32,888 nt of DNA. It comes from Prochlorococcus sp. AG-355-J04. Lineage in GTDB: Bacteria > Cyanobacteriota > Cyanobacteriia > PCC-6307 > Cyanobiaceae. The stretch is taken from NCBI GenBank assembly GCA_003280885.1, contig QCDN01000012.1:1-32888 (forward strand), given 5' to 3'. The number at the start of each line of letters is the position of its first letter. Within the stretch, counting starts at the first letter, position 1. This document shows, in pieces, positions 24,977-32,888 of this stretch. The position numbers and the translations under genes were made by a program. Under the pieces are notes generated by a model. It was not told the DNA's origin and did not search any database. It was given only the letters and a program-made list of their open reading frames with translations.

Positions 24977-25330
24977 TTAATTTAATGGAATCAGATAAAT
25001 TGTTTTTGCTTCTTTTTTAAGATCGATTTTAAATTCCTGACCAGGTTCTAGACCTAATATTTTGGTATAGGCATGACCAATTAATAGGTTCCCATTGCCA
25101 TGAACTTTAGTTTTGAATTCTGTCTGTCTGCCTCTTGAAGTTCTATTACCATTTTTCCCCTGACGACCATTTCCTGTTTTGTAACCCTTAGCTTCGATAA
25201 GCGCCCTATAAAAACTTTTTCTTAAGATTCTTCCGCTAGGACCTATATACCCACAACCTTTTGCTATCTCATCTTCAGATTTTTTACTTAATAATTTTGC
25301 TTTTTCAAGAAGTTCTTTTCCTTCTAGCAT
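24977..25330 (-). CDS. cyAbrB family transcriptional regulator
   Basis: This is a 117-residue member of the cyanobacterial AbrB family, in which the AbrB DNA-binding domain lies at the C-terminus. The basic middle (KGYKTGNGRQGKNGNRTSRGRQ) and the end (FKTKVHGNGNLLIGHAYTKILGLEPGQEFKI) are characteristic. Relatives in Synechocystis act as global regulators of carbon and nitrogen genes and of hydrogenase. Cyanobacteria usually keep two copies; which paralogue this is cannot be told here. A consensus -10 box and a flanking inverted repeat lie just upstream and could allow autoregulation. Confidence 0.92.
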   Translation of the reverse strand: MLEGKELLEKAKLLSKKSEDEIAKGCGYIGPSGRILRKSFYRALIEAKGYKTGNGRQGKNGNRTSRGRQTEFKTKVHGNGNLLIGHAYTKILGLEPGQEFKIDLKKEAKTIYLIPLN

Positions 25331-25336
25331 TATCTG

Positions 25337-25378
25337 ACAGATTTCTAATTATATATTCTTACTAAAAAGGAGATCTGT
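25337..25378 (-). promoter_or_regulatory. cyAbrB promoter region with inverted repeat around a TATAAT box
   Basis: On the minus strand a perfect TATAAT lies at 25353-25348, 18 bases before the cyAbrB ATG. It is bracketed by ACAGAT (25337-25342) and ATCTGT (25373-25378), exact reverse complements 30 bases apart. No good -35 is seen. The arrangement would suit an autoregulated promoter; this is an inference. Confidence 0.35.
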
Positions 25379-25427
25379 GGCAATATAAATTAATAAAAAA
25401 TATATTTAATTTTTTAAATTTAGTTTT

Positions 25428-26030
25428 TTATAAAAGATACAAGATAATAAATAAAATAACCCATATTCCATCTACAAAATGCCAGTACAATTCAACAGCT
25501 TCCAATGGGAACATATTTTGACTAGTTAATCTTCCTCCATTGATTCTCGATTGCCAAGCAATAATTAAAATCATTAAAGTACCTAAAGTGACATGTAATC
25601 CATGAAAACCAGTAAGAGCATAAAAAGTACTTGCAAACAAATTATCGGTTAATCCAAAAGGTAAATGAAAATATTCAAATAATTGACATATTAAAAATAT
25701 AATTCCAAGAAAAGCAGTAAAAAATAACCATTTTTGAGAATCAGAGTTTTTATCTTTTAAAAGTGCTTTACCTGCTTTATGGAAAGTTGCACTACTAACA
25801 AGTAACAAAATTGTATTGAGTGTAGGTATTGGTAGTTCTAATTCATAAATAGCACCATCAGGTAATGGATTTACTGTTTTATAAGTTAAATAAGCAGCAA
25901 AGAATCCAGCAAAAGTCATTCCGTCCGCAATTAGGAAAGTTATAAGACCAAACATTCTGAAGTCTTCATGTGTTTCATTAACTTCAGAATTATTTTTTTG
26001 AATTTCTTTTGAGCTATCTAGAGTTGTCAT
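25428..26030 (-). CDS. ctaE: Cytochrome c oxidase subunit III
   Basis: This is a membrane subunit that stabilises the aa3-type terminal oxidase. It has 200 residues and about five membrane segments, the compact form common in cyanobacteria. The typical motifs are FRMFGLITFLIADGMTFAGFFAAYL at the first segment (about 24-48), FYALTGFHGLHVTLG, and EAVELYWHFVDGIWVILFI near the end. It lies 24 bases downstream of ctaD as the last gene of the ctaC-ctaD-ctaE operon. The sequence after it (25331-25427) is very AT-rich and shows no clear terminator. Confidence 0.97.
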   Translation of the reverse strand: MTTLDSSKEIQKNNSEVNETHEDFRMFGLITFLIADGMTFAGFFAAYLTYKTVNPLPDGAIYELELPIPTLNTILLLVSSATFHKAGKALLKDKNSDSQKWLFFTAFLGIIFLICQLFEYFHLPFGLTDNLFASTFYALTGFHGLHVTLGTLMILIIAWQSRINGGRLTSQNMFPLEAVELYWHFVDGIWVILFIILYLL

Positions 26031-26054
26031 ATGTTTTTATTTTTGTGCAGAAAT

Positions 26055-27662
26055 TTATTTACCATAACCATAAGGTTCTTCAACTAATGGAGCTTCTCCT
26101 TCCCAATTTTCGACTGGAGGTGGAGAAGATGTTAACCATTCAGGTGTAAGAGCATTCCAAGGATTATCGCCAGCATCTTTCCCATTTCTCACGCTAAGGA
26201 ATACATTGATTAAAAAAGGAATTGTACTTATAGCCATCAAAAGAGCCCCAAGACTACTAATTTGATTAACGAATTGGAATTGAGGATCATATTCTGCAAC
26301 TCTTCTCGGCATTCCATTTAAACCAAGCCAATGTTGAGGAGCAAAGCACAAGTTAAATCCAATAAAGGTAATGATAAAATGTAGAATTCCTAATTTTTCA
26401 TTGAGCATTTTTCCAGTTACTTTGGGGAACCAATGATAGATTGAAGAGAAAATAATAAAAACAGTCCCTCCATAAACTATGTAATGAAAATGGGCTACAA
26501 CGAAATAGGTATCATGAACGTGAATATCGAAAGGTACCTGTGCTAAAGCAACTCCTGTAATACCTCCAAAAACAAAATTTATAATAAATCCGCAAGAGAA
26601 TAACATTGCACTGTTAATGGAAATTTTTCCTCCCCATAATGTTGCAACCCAATTGAAAAATTTTATCCCTGTGGGAACGGCAATAAATGCTGTAGCGATA
26701 GTAAAGAACAATCTCATCCAAGGGGGCGTTCCACTAGTAAACATGTGATGAGCCCAAACAACTAAACCTAAAACAACAATCCCCATTATTGAAAAAACCA
26801 TTGTTGTATATCCAAAAAGTGGTTTTCTAGCATGTACAGGAAGTATTTCGCTTACTAAACCAAAGGCAGGAAGTACCATAATGTATACAGCTGGATGAGA
26901 ATAAAACCAAAATAAATGTTGATAAACAACGACATTACCCCCTAAAACAGGGTTAAAAAAACCTGTTTTAGCAATGATATCGAAGCTAAGTAGAATTAAA
27001 GTACCTGCTAAAACAGGAGTTGATAAAACAACTAATAGACTTGTTCCAAGCATTGCCCAACAATACATTGGCAATTGCATAAGTTTTAATCCTGGCCTTC
27101 TTAATTTAATAATGGTCGCAATAAAGTTTATTCCGCCAAATATAGAACTGCCTCCAAGTAATAGAACGCTCAGAATCCAAATAATTTGTCCCGATTGAGG
27201 AGTAGTTATGCTCAAAGGTGGATAAGCAGTCCATCCAGACTGAGCAGCACCCTCAACAAAATAACTTGCTACCAGCATCAAACCTGAAGGAGGAATTAAC
27301 CAAAAAGCTACGGCATTTAATCTTGGGAATGCCATATCTCTTGCACCTACATAAAATGGAATTAAATAATTTCCAAAAGCACCGTTAACTACAGGCACTA
27401 TCCAAAGGAATATCATTATTGTTCCATGTAAAGTTAAAACTTGGTTATAAACATCTCTTGGCATAAAGTCAGACATTGGACTGGCTAGTTCAATTCTTAT
27501 AGCGCTCGCTAAGGTTCCTCCTATTAAATAGAAAAGAAAACCGCAAACTAAGTATTGTATTCCAATTACTTTATGATCAAGACTAAAACTAAAGTATCTA
27601 AGCCAGCCTTTTGGTTGAAGGCTTTCATTATTAGTTTTTTGTGGATCAATTGATATTGTCAT
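26055..27662 (-). CDS. ctaD: Cytochrome c oxidase subunit I (aa3 type, A2-subfamily motif)
   Basis: This is the catalytic subunit that reduces oxygen to water at heme a3/CuB and pumps protons. It has 535 residues and twelve membrane segments. His79 (LTLHGTIM) and His393 (HFHY) ligate heme a, and His391 ligates heme a3. CuB is held by His256 and the pair His305-His306, and the crosslinked tyrosine is Tyr260. The segment FWFYSHPAVYI has the tyrosine-serine pair and an alanine where A1 oxidases have the D-channel glutamate, the hallmark of the A2 subfamily. The K-channel lysine is present in PTGIKFFNW. It overlaps the ctaC stop by four bases (ATGA). Confidence 0.98.
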   Translation of the reverse strand: MTISIDPQKTNNESLQPKGWLRYFSFSLDHKVIGIQYLVCGFLFYLIGGTLASAIRIELASPMSDFMPRDVYNQVLTLHGTIMIFLWIVPVVNGAFGNYLIPFYVGARDMAFPRLNAVAFWLIPPSGLMLVASYFVEGAAQSGWTAYPPLSITTPQSGQIIWILSVLLLGGSSIFGGINFIATIIKLRRPGLKLMQLPMYCWAMLGTSLLVVLSTPVLAGTLILLSFDIIAKTGFFNPVLGGNVVVYQHLFWFYSHPAVYIMVLPAFGLVSEILPVHARKPLFGYTTMVFSIMGIVVLGLVVWAHHMFTSGTPPWMRLFFTIATAFIAVPTGIKFFNWVATLWGGKISINSAMLFSCGFIINFVFGGITGVALAQVPFDIHVHDTYFVVAHFHYIVYGGTVFIIFSSIYHWFPKVTGKMLNEKLGILHFIITFIGFNLCFAPQHWLGLNGMPRRVAEYDPQFQFVNQISSLGALLMAISTIPFLINVFLSVRNGKDAGDNPWNALTPEWLTSSPPPVENWEGEAPLVEEPYGYGK

Positions 27663-28462
27663 AAATTTACCTCTGGTTTTTTATTTTTGTTAAACCATTC
27701 GTTGTAATCAGAATCTTCTTCAACAATTATGGAGGCTCTCATCCCTCCATGATATGGGCCACATAATTCTGCGCAAATTATCGGATATTTTCCTACTTTT
27801 GTAGGAGTGAAATTTAGAATAGTAGGTTGCCCGGGAATAATATCCTGTTTAATTCTGAACTCTGGCACCCAAAAAGCATGAATGACATCTTTGGATTCCA
27901 TTTTCATTGATACTTTTTGATCAACAGGAACGTGTAGTTCTCCTGATATGAAATTGCCCTCGGGATAATTGAATAGAAATGCAAATTGCATAGCTGAAAC
28001 TTCAATTGATAAATTATCTATTGCTATTTCATTATCAGAATTTTGACTTATTCCAGCCCATATTTTTTCAGTGTTAGAACTCATCATTTCGTGGTTATGA
28101 TTCAATTCTTTCATTCCTCCCATTCGATCGTAGATGTTGTAGCTATATAAACCTATTAACAATACAATTATTGAAGGAATAATTGTCCATACAATTTCTA
28201 AGCTTAAATTTCCCTCTAAAGCTATACCATCGCCTATCTGATCATTTCTTTTCCTAAACTTAAATAAGCTGTAAGTAACTGCTATTGTCATTCCTATAAA
28301 AATAATCAATCCAATGATGAAAAGAATTTTAAAAAGTTCATCGTAAATTGGTGCATTAATACTTGCTTCCGCTGGGAGTAAATTTACATTAAAACCAATC
28401 CAAAAAGATATAGCAAAAACGAATGAAATAATTAGTATTAAATAAATGTTTTTATTTAACAA
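27659..28462 (-). CDS. ctaC: Cytochrome c oxidase subunit II (CuA-bearing)
   Basis: Subunit II accepts electrons from cytochrome c or plastocyanin through the binuclear CuA centre. The 267-residue product has an N-terminal signal-like segment, two membrane segments (about 43-66 and 90-108) and a periplasmic/lumenal cupredoxin domain. The CuA ligands are all present: His195 (VIHAFWVPEF), then Cys230, Glu232, Cys234, His238 and Met241 in CAELCGPYHGGM. It is therefore a true cytochrome c oxidase rather than a quinol oxidase. The start is TTG. It is the first gene of the operon, diverging from ctaA across 215 bases. Confidence 0.97.
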   Translation of the reverse strand: MLNKNIYLILIISFVFAISFWIGFNVNLLPAEASINAPIYDELFKILFIIGLIIFIGMTIAVTYSLFKFRKRNDQIGDGIALEGNLSLEIVWTIIPSIIVLLIGLYSYNIYDRMGGMKELNHNHEMMSSNTEKIWAGISQNSDNEIAIDNLSIEVSAMQFAFLFNYPEGNFISGELHVPVDQKVSMKMESKDVIHAFWVPEFRIKQDIIPGQPTILNFTPTKVGKYPIICAELCGPYHGGMRASIIVEEDSDYNEWFNKNKKPEVNL

Positions 28463-28677
28463 TTGATCTCTAAAAATTTATATTTATACTCTCAAGATAT
28501 TCAATTTTTTTAATCCTGCATCCTTTGTTAAAAGAAAAACATTTAAATTCACAACTTCTTAAGATTTATGAAATAAAAGGCGTATTATTAATAACTTTTT
28601 AGAGTTAATTGTCAGGAAAAAAAGATGAAATTAGTAAATTATTTCTTAAATTTAACATATTAATTTTTAATTAATGT
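28463..28677. promoter_or_regulatory. Divergent control region of the cytochrome oxidase and heme A operons
   Basis: This 215-base AT-rich space separates ctaC (minus) from ctaA (plus) and must hold both promoters. On the minus strand a TATAAA-like box lies about 20 bases before the ctaC start. No convincing -35, long palindrome or ORF above about a dozen codons was seen. Confidence 0.45.
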
Positions 28678-29649
28678 TTGGTTTTTGAATCTAATTTATT
28701 ATGCAAAATAATAGGTTTTATACATTTGCTTAATAACCAATTATATAAATCAAAATATCTGACAATTTTTAAAACGTTGGGAAGTCATAGTGTACTTGCA
28801 CTTATCGCACTAATCGTGATTGGAGGTGCTACGAGAGTAATGGAGGCGGGACTTGCCTGCCCAGATTGGCCATTATGTTATGGGTCTTTTTTGCCATTTA
28901 ATCATATGAACCTAAGAGTATTTTTAGAGTGGTTTCACCGTCTAGATGCTTTTCTGGTTGGAATATTAATTCTTTTTAAATTTGCCCTTTCTATTATTTG
29001 GAAAAATGAAATTCCAAATTGGTTACCTAAAACTTATTCATTACTTCTTTTTCTAGTTATTGTCCAAGGATCTTTTGGAGCTTTAACAGTAATAAACCTG
29101 CTTGATTCATATACTGTTACTGGCCATCTTTTAATAGCTTTTCTACTTCTCATCACAACAATTTCAATAAATCAAAATTTGGAAAATGACGAAATAGAAG
29201 AGCCATTAATTTGGTGGAGATTATTATTATTTGTTCCTCTTTTACTTACTCTTATTCAATCTTTTATTGGAGTAAGGCTTTCATCAACATGGTCAACACA
29301 TATTTGCTTATCTTTTAATAAACAATGCCTAATTCTAAATACTCATAAATTATTTGCTTTTCCAATTGCTTTTTCAATTCTATTGATTATTGCTACTGCA
29401 ATTTATAAGAGAAGTTTGCTTAATGAAAATTGGAAATATCTTTCAGCACTTATTTTTCTCTTGTTTTCCCAAATTACTTTGGGTGTTTTAAGTCTTAAAA
29501 CAAATTTGAATGAACCTATTTTTATTATCGGTCATCAACTTAACGCCTCTTTATTTATTGCGATATTAACAACATTAATTTTTAGAAATCCTTTTACCAA
29601 AAAAGGTTCAAATCACTCCCTTAATCCCCAAACGTTAGGTATCAACTAA
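28678..29649 (+). CDS. ctaA: Heme A synthase (heme O monooxygenase)
   Basis: CtaA oxidises heme O to heme A for the cytochrome oxidase encoded next door. The 323-residue membrane protein has about eight segments in two similar halves. The CPDWPLCYG loop has the paired cysteines (61 and 67), and EWFHRLDAF (84-92) carries a heme-binding histidine. Further histidines appear in [16 protein letters not shown] and GHQLNASL. The N-terminus is uncertain: the frame has no ATG before the first membrane segment, so TTG at 28678 or TTG at 28726 may be used. Its stop overlaps the ctaB start by one base (TAATG). Confidence 0.93.
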   Translation: MVFESNLLCKIIGFIHLLNNQLYKSKYLTIFKTLGSHSVLALIALIVIGGATRVMEAGLACPDWPLCYGSFLPFNHMNLRVFLEWFHRLDAFLVGILILFKFALSIIWKNEIPNWLPKTYSLLLFLVIVQGSFGALTVINLLDSYTVTGHLLIAFLLLITTISINQNLENDEIEEPLIWWRLLLFVPLLLTLIQSFIGVRLSSTWSTHICLSFNKQCLILNTHKLFAFPIAFSILLIIATAIYKRSLLNENWKYLSALIFLLFSQITLGVLSLKTNLNEPIFIIGHQLNASLFIAILTTLIFRNPFTKKGSNHSLNPQTLGIN

Positions 29650-30650
29650 TGAACAGTAGTAACTTAGAAAAATTGAACTATCAATCTTCAATTAGGGATG
29701 AAGTTGTGCCTTCAAGAAAAAGATTTACTTTGCCTCCTTGGCTTGAAGTGGCAAAACCTAGATTAATCCCACTTTTACTGGCCACAACTTTGGGAGGAAT
29801 GGCTTTAACAGAGGAATGGCCTTTGTCTTCACCGAAACTTATCTGTACTTTAGGAGGCGGAGCTTTGGCCGCGGCAGCAGCAGGAGCTCTTAATTGCTTG
29901 TGGGAAATGGAATTAGATAAGAGGATGACACGAACTAGCAAAAGAGCCTTGCCATCTGGAAAGTTGTCATCTGAGACTGTATTTTTAGCCGCCGTATCAT
30001 GTACTTTGGCAGCTTTGATGCTTTTAGTAAGTGGTGTAAATTATTTGGCTGCGGGTTTAACTCTTCTTGGTTTATTTAGCTACGTAATTTTATATACGGT
30101 TATTTTGAAACCTCGTACAACAAAAAACATTGTTTTCGGAGGAGTTGCTGGTGCGATACCACCATTAGTTGGAGCATCTGCTGCCACAGGGCATGTAGGT
30201 CTTAGTGGTTGGTGGTTGTTTGGTTTAGTAATGTTATGGACTCCAGCTCATTTTTGGGCACTTGCAATTTTATTGAAGGATGATTACGCATCTGTTGGTA
30301 TTCCTATGCTCCCTTCTGTTAAAGGATCTGTTTTTACTGCTAAAGCGATTTGTCGTTACGGATGGGCAACAGTTTTAATGAGTATTATGGGAGTCTTTGC
30401 TTTACCTGAAGGGGGACTCTTATACGGAATTATGTTATTGCCATTTAATGGAAGACTTTTGCAATTAATAAACGAATTAAAGAAATCTCCTGATGATCTT
30501 TCAAGAGCAAAGTCTCTTTTTAGGTGGTCTATTCTTTATATGTTTGGTATTTGTCTTTTGTTATTAATTTCAAGAACTGAACTATCCGTACAATTTGAGC
30601 AGCAATCAATGCAAATATTTTTCTCCATAGTATCTCTGCTTAGTAATTAA
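29649..30650 (+). CDS. ctaB: Protoheme IX farnesyltransferase (heme O synthase)
   Basis: CtaB transfers a farnesyl group to heme B to give heme O, the substrate of CtaA. It is a UbiA-family protein of 333 residues with about nine membrane segments. The prenyl-diphosphate site is [20 protein letters not shown], where glutamates replace the first aspartates of the usual DxxxD pattern. The second loop follows [25 protein letters not shown], a strong CtaB/CyoE signature. The start ATG overlaps the ctaA stop, so coupling is likely. With the oxidase operon on the opposite strand it completes a heme A and oxidase module. Confidence 0.96.
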   Translation: MNSSNLEKLNYQSSIRDEVVPSRKRFTLPPWLEVAKPRLIPLLLATTLGGMALTEEWPLSSPKLICTLGGGALAAAAAGALNCLWEMELDKRMTRTSKRALPSGKLSSETVFLAAVSCTLAALMLLVSGVNYLAAGLTLLGLFSYVILYTVILKPRTTKNIVFGGVAGAIPPLVGASAATGHVGLSGWWLFGLVMLWTPAHFWALAILLKDDYASVGIPMLPSVKGSVFTAKAICRYGWATVLMSIMGVFALPEGGLLYGIMLLPFNGRLLQLINELKKSPDDLSRAKSLFRWSILYMFGICLLLLISRTELSVQFEQQSMQIFFSIVSLLSN

Positions 30651-30689
30651 ATTAGTTGTAAAATGTTCTTTAAGTGAAAATCAAGTTTG

Positions 30690-31706
30690 ATGAATTATAT
30701 AAAAGTTAAAGGGCTCTCAAAATCTTATTCAGATATCAAGGCATTAAAAAATTTATCGATGGAAATTGAAGCTGGAGCATTATTCGGAATACTAGGTCCA
30801 AATGGTGCTGGCAAATCAACACTAATAAAAATACTCGCTACTTTAATAGAGCCTGATAGTGGAGAAGTTTTTATAAATAATATTAATCTGATGAAAAATT
30901 CAAGGAAAATTAGAGAATTAATTGGTTATGTTGCCCAAGACATTGCACTTGATAAAATATTAACTGGACGAGAACTTTTGGATTTTCAATCAGATTTATA
31001 TCACATCAACAAAAATAAAAAATTTGAAAGGATAAATAAATTAATAGATCAATTAGAAATGAATGATTGGATTGATCGTAAGTGCGGAACTTATTCAGGG
31101 GGAATGAAACGAAGAATAGATCTGGCAGCTGGACTTTTACATTTGCCCCAAGTATTAATTTTGGATGAACCTACAGTTGGTTTAGATATTGAAAGTAGAA
31201 ATATTATATGGCAACTTTTGAAAGATTTGAGAAATAATGGAATGACCATTATTTTAAGTAGTCACTATCTTGATGAAATAGATAAATTGGCAGACAGATT
31301 AGTGATAATTGATGATGGAAGAGTTATAGCAGAAGGGACTCCTGCAGAGCTCAAAAATAAATTAGGAGGAGATAGAGTAACTTTGAAAGTGAGAGAATTT
31401 AGTAATCAGGAAGAAGCAAAAAATATATGTCAAATTTTATCTTCAATAGATGGAATTAGTCAGATTATTATAAATGAAGCTCAAGGTTTCTCGATAAATT
31501 TTGTAGCAGATAAGGAAAAAGATTTACTTACGAAGCTAAAAGTGGAATTGGCCTTCTCAAAGTTTGAAATTTTTTCTCTTACCCAAAGTCAGCCAAGCTT
31601 GGATGATGTATATCTTCAGGCAACCGGGAAAACATTATTGGATGCTGAAATTTCTATGGCAGGGAAAAGAGACCTAAAAAAAGAATCAAAGCAATCCATG
31701 CGATAA
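30690..31706 (+). CDS. ABC exporter ATPase (DrrA/CcmA-like multidrug family)
   Basis: The product has 338 residues from the ATG at 30690; a TTG one codon earlier is also possible. The nucleotide-binding domain has Walker A GPNGAGKST (36-44), the Q-loop VAQD, the signature YSGGMKRR, Walker B LILDEPTVGLD and the switch histidine in SSHYLDE. The C-terminal ~100 residues form the extra domain of the DrrA/CcmA family, ending in SLDDVYLQATGK. Partnered with the ABC-2 permease 48 bases downstream it should form an exporter of unknown substrate. It follows ctaB after about 40 bases, an order I recall from other picocyanobacteria. Confidence 0.93.
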   Translation: MNYIKVKGLSKSYSDIKALKNLSMEIEAGALFGILGPNGAGKSTLIKILATLIEPDSGEVFINNINLMKNSRKIRELIGYVAQDIALDKILTGRELLDFQSDLYHINKNKKFERINKLIDQLEMNDWIDRKCGTYSGGMKRRIDLAAGLLHLPQVLILDEPTVGLDIESRNIIWQLLKDLRNNGMTIILSSHYLDEIDKLADRLVIIDDGRVIAEGTPAELKNKLGGDRVTLKVREFSNQEEAKNICQILSSIDGISQIIINEAQGFSINFVADKEKDLLTKLKVELAFSKFEIFSLTQSQPSLDDVYLQATGKTLLDAEISMAGKRDLKKESKQSMR

Positions 31707-31754
31707 AAAAACTTTTGGTTAATTAACTATAATGAATACTAATTACTGCTAATT

Positions 31755-32579
31755 ATGGAATTACAACAGTATAATTTATTTTTTTTATATCAAGAAACAT
31801 TTGCCTTAACAAAGAGATTATTTATTCAATTAAAAAGAAGACCATCAACTCTATTAGCTGGAATATTGCAACCCATAATTTGGCTTTTTTTATTTGGGGC
31901 TTTATTCTCTAAAGCTCCTGAAGGTTTTTTACCAGGAGTTGATTCTTATGGGAATTTTTTAGGAGCAGGACTTATTGTTTTTACTGCTTTTAGCGGAGCT
32001 CTAAACTCTGGTCTTCCTTTAATGTTTGATAGAGAGTTTGGATTTCTTAATAGATTACTTGTGGCTCCTTTAACTAGTAGATTATCCATAGTTTTATCTT
32101 CTTTTTTTTACATAACAATCTTGAGCTTTGTTCAGAGTATTGTAATAATGTTTGTTTCATACATTTTGGGTTATGGATGGCCCAACTTATATGGTTTAGG
32201 AATTGTATTTACAACACTAATTTTATTAGTTCTTTTTGTGACATCAATAAGTTTATGTTTAGCGTTTGTTTTGCCGGGACATATTGAATTAATAGCTCTT
32301 ATATTCGTAATAAATTTACCTCTTCTCTTTGCAAGTACTGCTTTGGCTCCAATCTCTTTTATGCCAAATTGGCTGGGATGGTTAGCTTCATTAAATCCGT
32401 TAACTTTTGCTATTGAACCAATTAGGACTGCCTATACACAAACTATGGATTTAGAATTAGTGGCTTTACATGCCCCATATGGTGATTTAACTTGTAAGAG
32501 TTGTATCTCAATTTTATTTTCGTTGACAGTTTTTTCCTTGATTATTATAAGGCCTCTGTTAAATAGAAAGTTAAATTAG
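31755..32579 (+). CDS. ABC-2 type exporter permease (DrrB-like)
   Basis: The product is a 274-residue membrane protein with about six segments and a cytoplasmic N-terminus. The opening ETFALTKRLFIQLKRRP is an amphipathic elbow helix. It has the ABC-2 hallmarks PIIWLFLFGALF in the first segment, MFDREFGFLNRLLVAPL after the second, and the late AFAIEPIRTAYT-like motif (here LTFAIEPIRTAYT). It pairs with the preceding ATPase as a homodimeric exporter. The cargo is unknown; lipids, polysaccharides or drugs are all possible for this family. The next gene starts seven bases after its stop. Confidence 0.93.
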   Translation: MELQQYNLFFLYQETFALTKRLFIQLKRRPSTLLAGILQPIIWLFLFGALFSKAPEGFLPGVDSYGNFLGAGLIVFTAFSGALNSGLPLMFDREFGFLNRLLVAPLTSRLSIVLSSFFYITILSFVQSIVIMFVSYILGYGWPNLYGLGIVFTTLILLVLFVTSISLCLAFVLPGHIELIALIFVINLPLLFASTALAPISFMPNWLGWLASLNPLTFAIEPIRTAYTQTMDLELVALHAPYGDLTCKSCISILFSLTVFSLIIIRPLLNRKLN

Positions 32580-32586
32580 AAATTTT

Positions 32587-32888
32587 ATGCTTTTAAAAAA
32601 TCATTTAATAGAAGTTTTTAAACAAGCCTCTTTGGAAAATAATTTTTTGCTTAAAGAAAATGTTGTTCTTAAGTGGGTCCATAGATTTGGGATTGATTCA
32701 TTAAATGATTTATTAATTCATAGTTCACTACAAAAAGAAAATCAGCGTGAAGAAGAAAATCAAGAACAGATATCCTTAATTGATGAAGTACATGAAGAAA
32801 ATCAAGAAAAGATATCCTTAATTGATGAAGTACATGAAGAAAATCAAGAACAAATTAAACTAGAGCCATCAAAAAATTTTGAAAATAT
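32587..32888 (+). CDS. Unknown repeat-bearing protein, 5' part only
   Basis: An ATG frame starts seven bases after the exporter permease and runs off the window; 100 codons are seen. The first ~48 residues (LKNHLIEVFKQASLENNFLL, VVLKWVHRFGIDSLNDLL) look like a small helical domain. Then comes an acidic, glutamine-rich section made of a 14-residue unit with the core EENQEQISLIDEVH, repeated two and a half times. No family is recognised. Its place directly after the exporter suggests the same transcript. I recall a conserved hypothetical gene here in related genomes before groEL, but cannot confirm this. Confidence 0.7.
   Translation, partial: MLLKNHLIEVFKQASLENNFLLKENVVLKWVHRFGIDSLNDLLIHSSLQKENQREEENQEQISLIDEVHEENQEKISLIDEVHEENQEQIKLEPSKNFEN
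32752..32853 (+). repeat. 42-bp tandem repeat (about 2.4 copies) in the last gene
   Basis: Unit 1 is 32752-32793 and unit 2 is 32794-32835; they differ at a single base (C/A at the codon for Gln versus Lys). A third partial copy begins at 32836 and diverges after about 18 bases. The near-identity at DNA level indicates recent duplication, and the length of 42 keeps the reading frame. Confidence 0.9.

Noticed and set aside
32752-32853. CRISPR or mobile-element repeat
   Set aside because: The units are contiguous, in frame and multiples of three, which fits an internal protein repeat.
1-32888. tRNA, rRNA, tmRNA or known small RNA genes; prophage or island boundary
   Set aside because: No cloverleaf, CCA-ending stem, integrase or attachment-like repeat was seen; all larger gaps were read and are AT-rich spacers or hold small ORFs.

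Overview
The window is a strongly AT-rich piece of a picocyanobacterial chromosome. It is most probably Prochlorococcus marinus of a high-light-adapted clade. The reasons are: chlorophyll synthase (chlG), ndhB, a cyanobacterial-type AbrB and a menG/ubiE quinone methyltransferase occur together with very low GC, tiny intergenic gaps, lipid-poor housekeeping content and several small proteins typical of marine picocyanobacteria. The strain assignment is an inference from gene content and style. I see no tRNA, rRNA, CRISPR array, insertion sequence, integrase or phage gene, so this looks like ordinary core chromosome with a few lineage-specific genes.

Layout. Positions 2-2654 hold the 3' part of malate:quinone oxidoreductase and the translation factor lepA. 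Positions 2734-4253 hold an orphan OppC/DppC-type permease facing trmH tail to tail. Positions 4350-6984 hold a 67-aa protein and then a tight four-gene run: a DCC-family (DUF393) thiol protein, a TIGR03643/DUF2805 protein, a 43-aa DUF2256 zinc-ribbon-like protein, and a photolyase/cryptochrome of the FeS-BCP family that has lost most of the cluster cysteines. Positions 6985-7473 hold two very small ORFs. Positions 7474-11751 hold rsmB, then (minus strand) a class A penicillin-binding protein, chlG and a DUF2862 protein. Positions 11811-14642 hold hisF, menG/ubiE, a DUF721 protein with a C-terminal CxxC pair, and birA. Positions 14645-16868 (minus) hold a MacB/LolD-type ATPase and ndhB. Positions 17044-23069 hold a plus-strand run: topA, a lysine-rich repeat-bearing lipoprotein, a DUF2232 membrane protein, a CobT-like enzyme and a Tat/lipobox solute-binding protein. 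Positions 23058-25330 hold a ferredoxin-domain aldo/keto reductase, ribE (riboflavin synthase) and cyAbrB. Positions 25428-30650 hold the aa3-type cytochrome oxidase operon (ctaC-ctaD-ctaE, minus) diverging from the heme A/heme O biosynthesis pair ctaA-ctaB (plus). Positions 30690-32579 hold an ABC-2 exporter pair, followed by the start of an unknown gene carrying fresh 42-bp tandem repeats that runs off the window.

How they work together. The cytochrome oxidase block is a complete assembly module: structural subunits on one strand and the two heme-modifying enzymes on the other. ndhB, mqo and menG feed electrons or quinones into the same thylakoid quinone pool. The best candidate for something under-described is the photolyase module at 4731-6984. 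It joins three small uncharacterised families to a FeS-BCP-type photolyase that appears to have dropped its iron-sulfur cluster. Several genes start with TTG or GTG, so automated start calls here deserve care.
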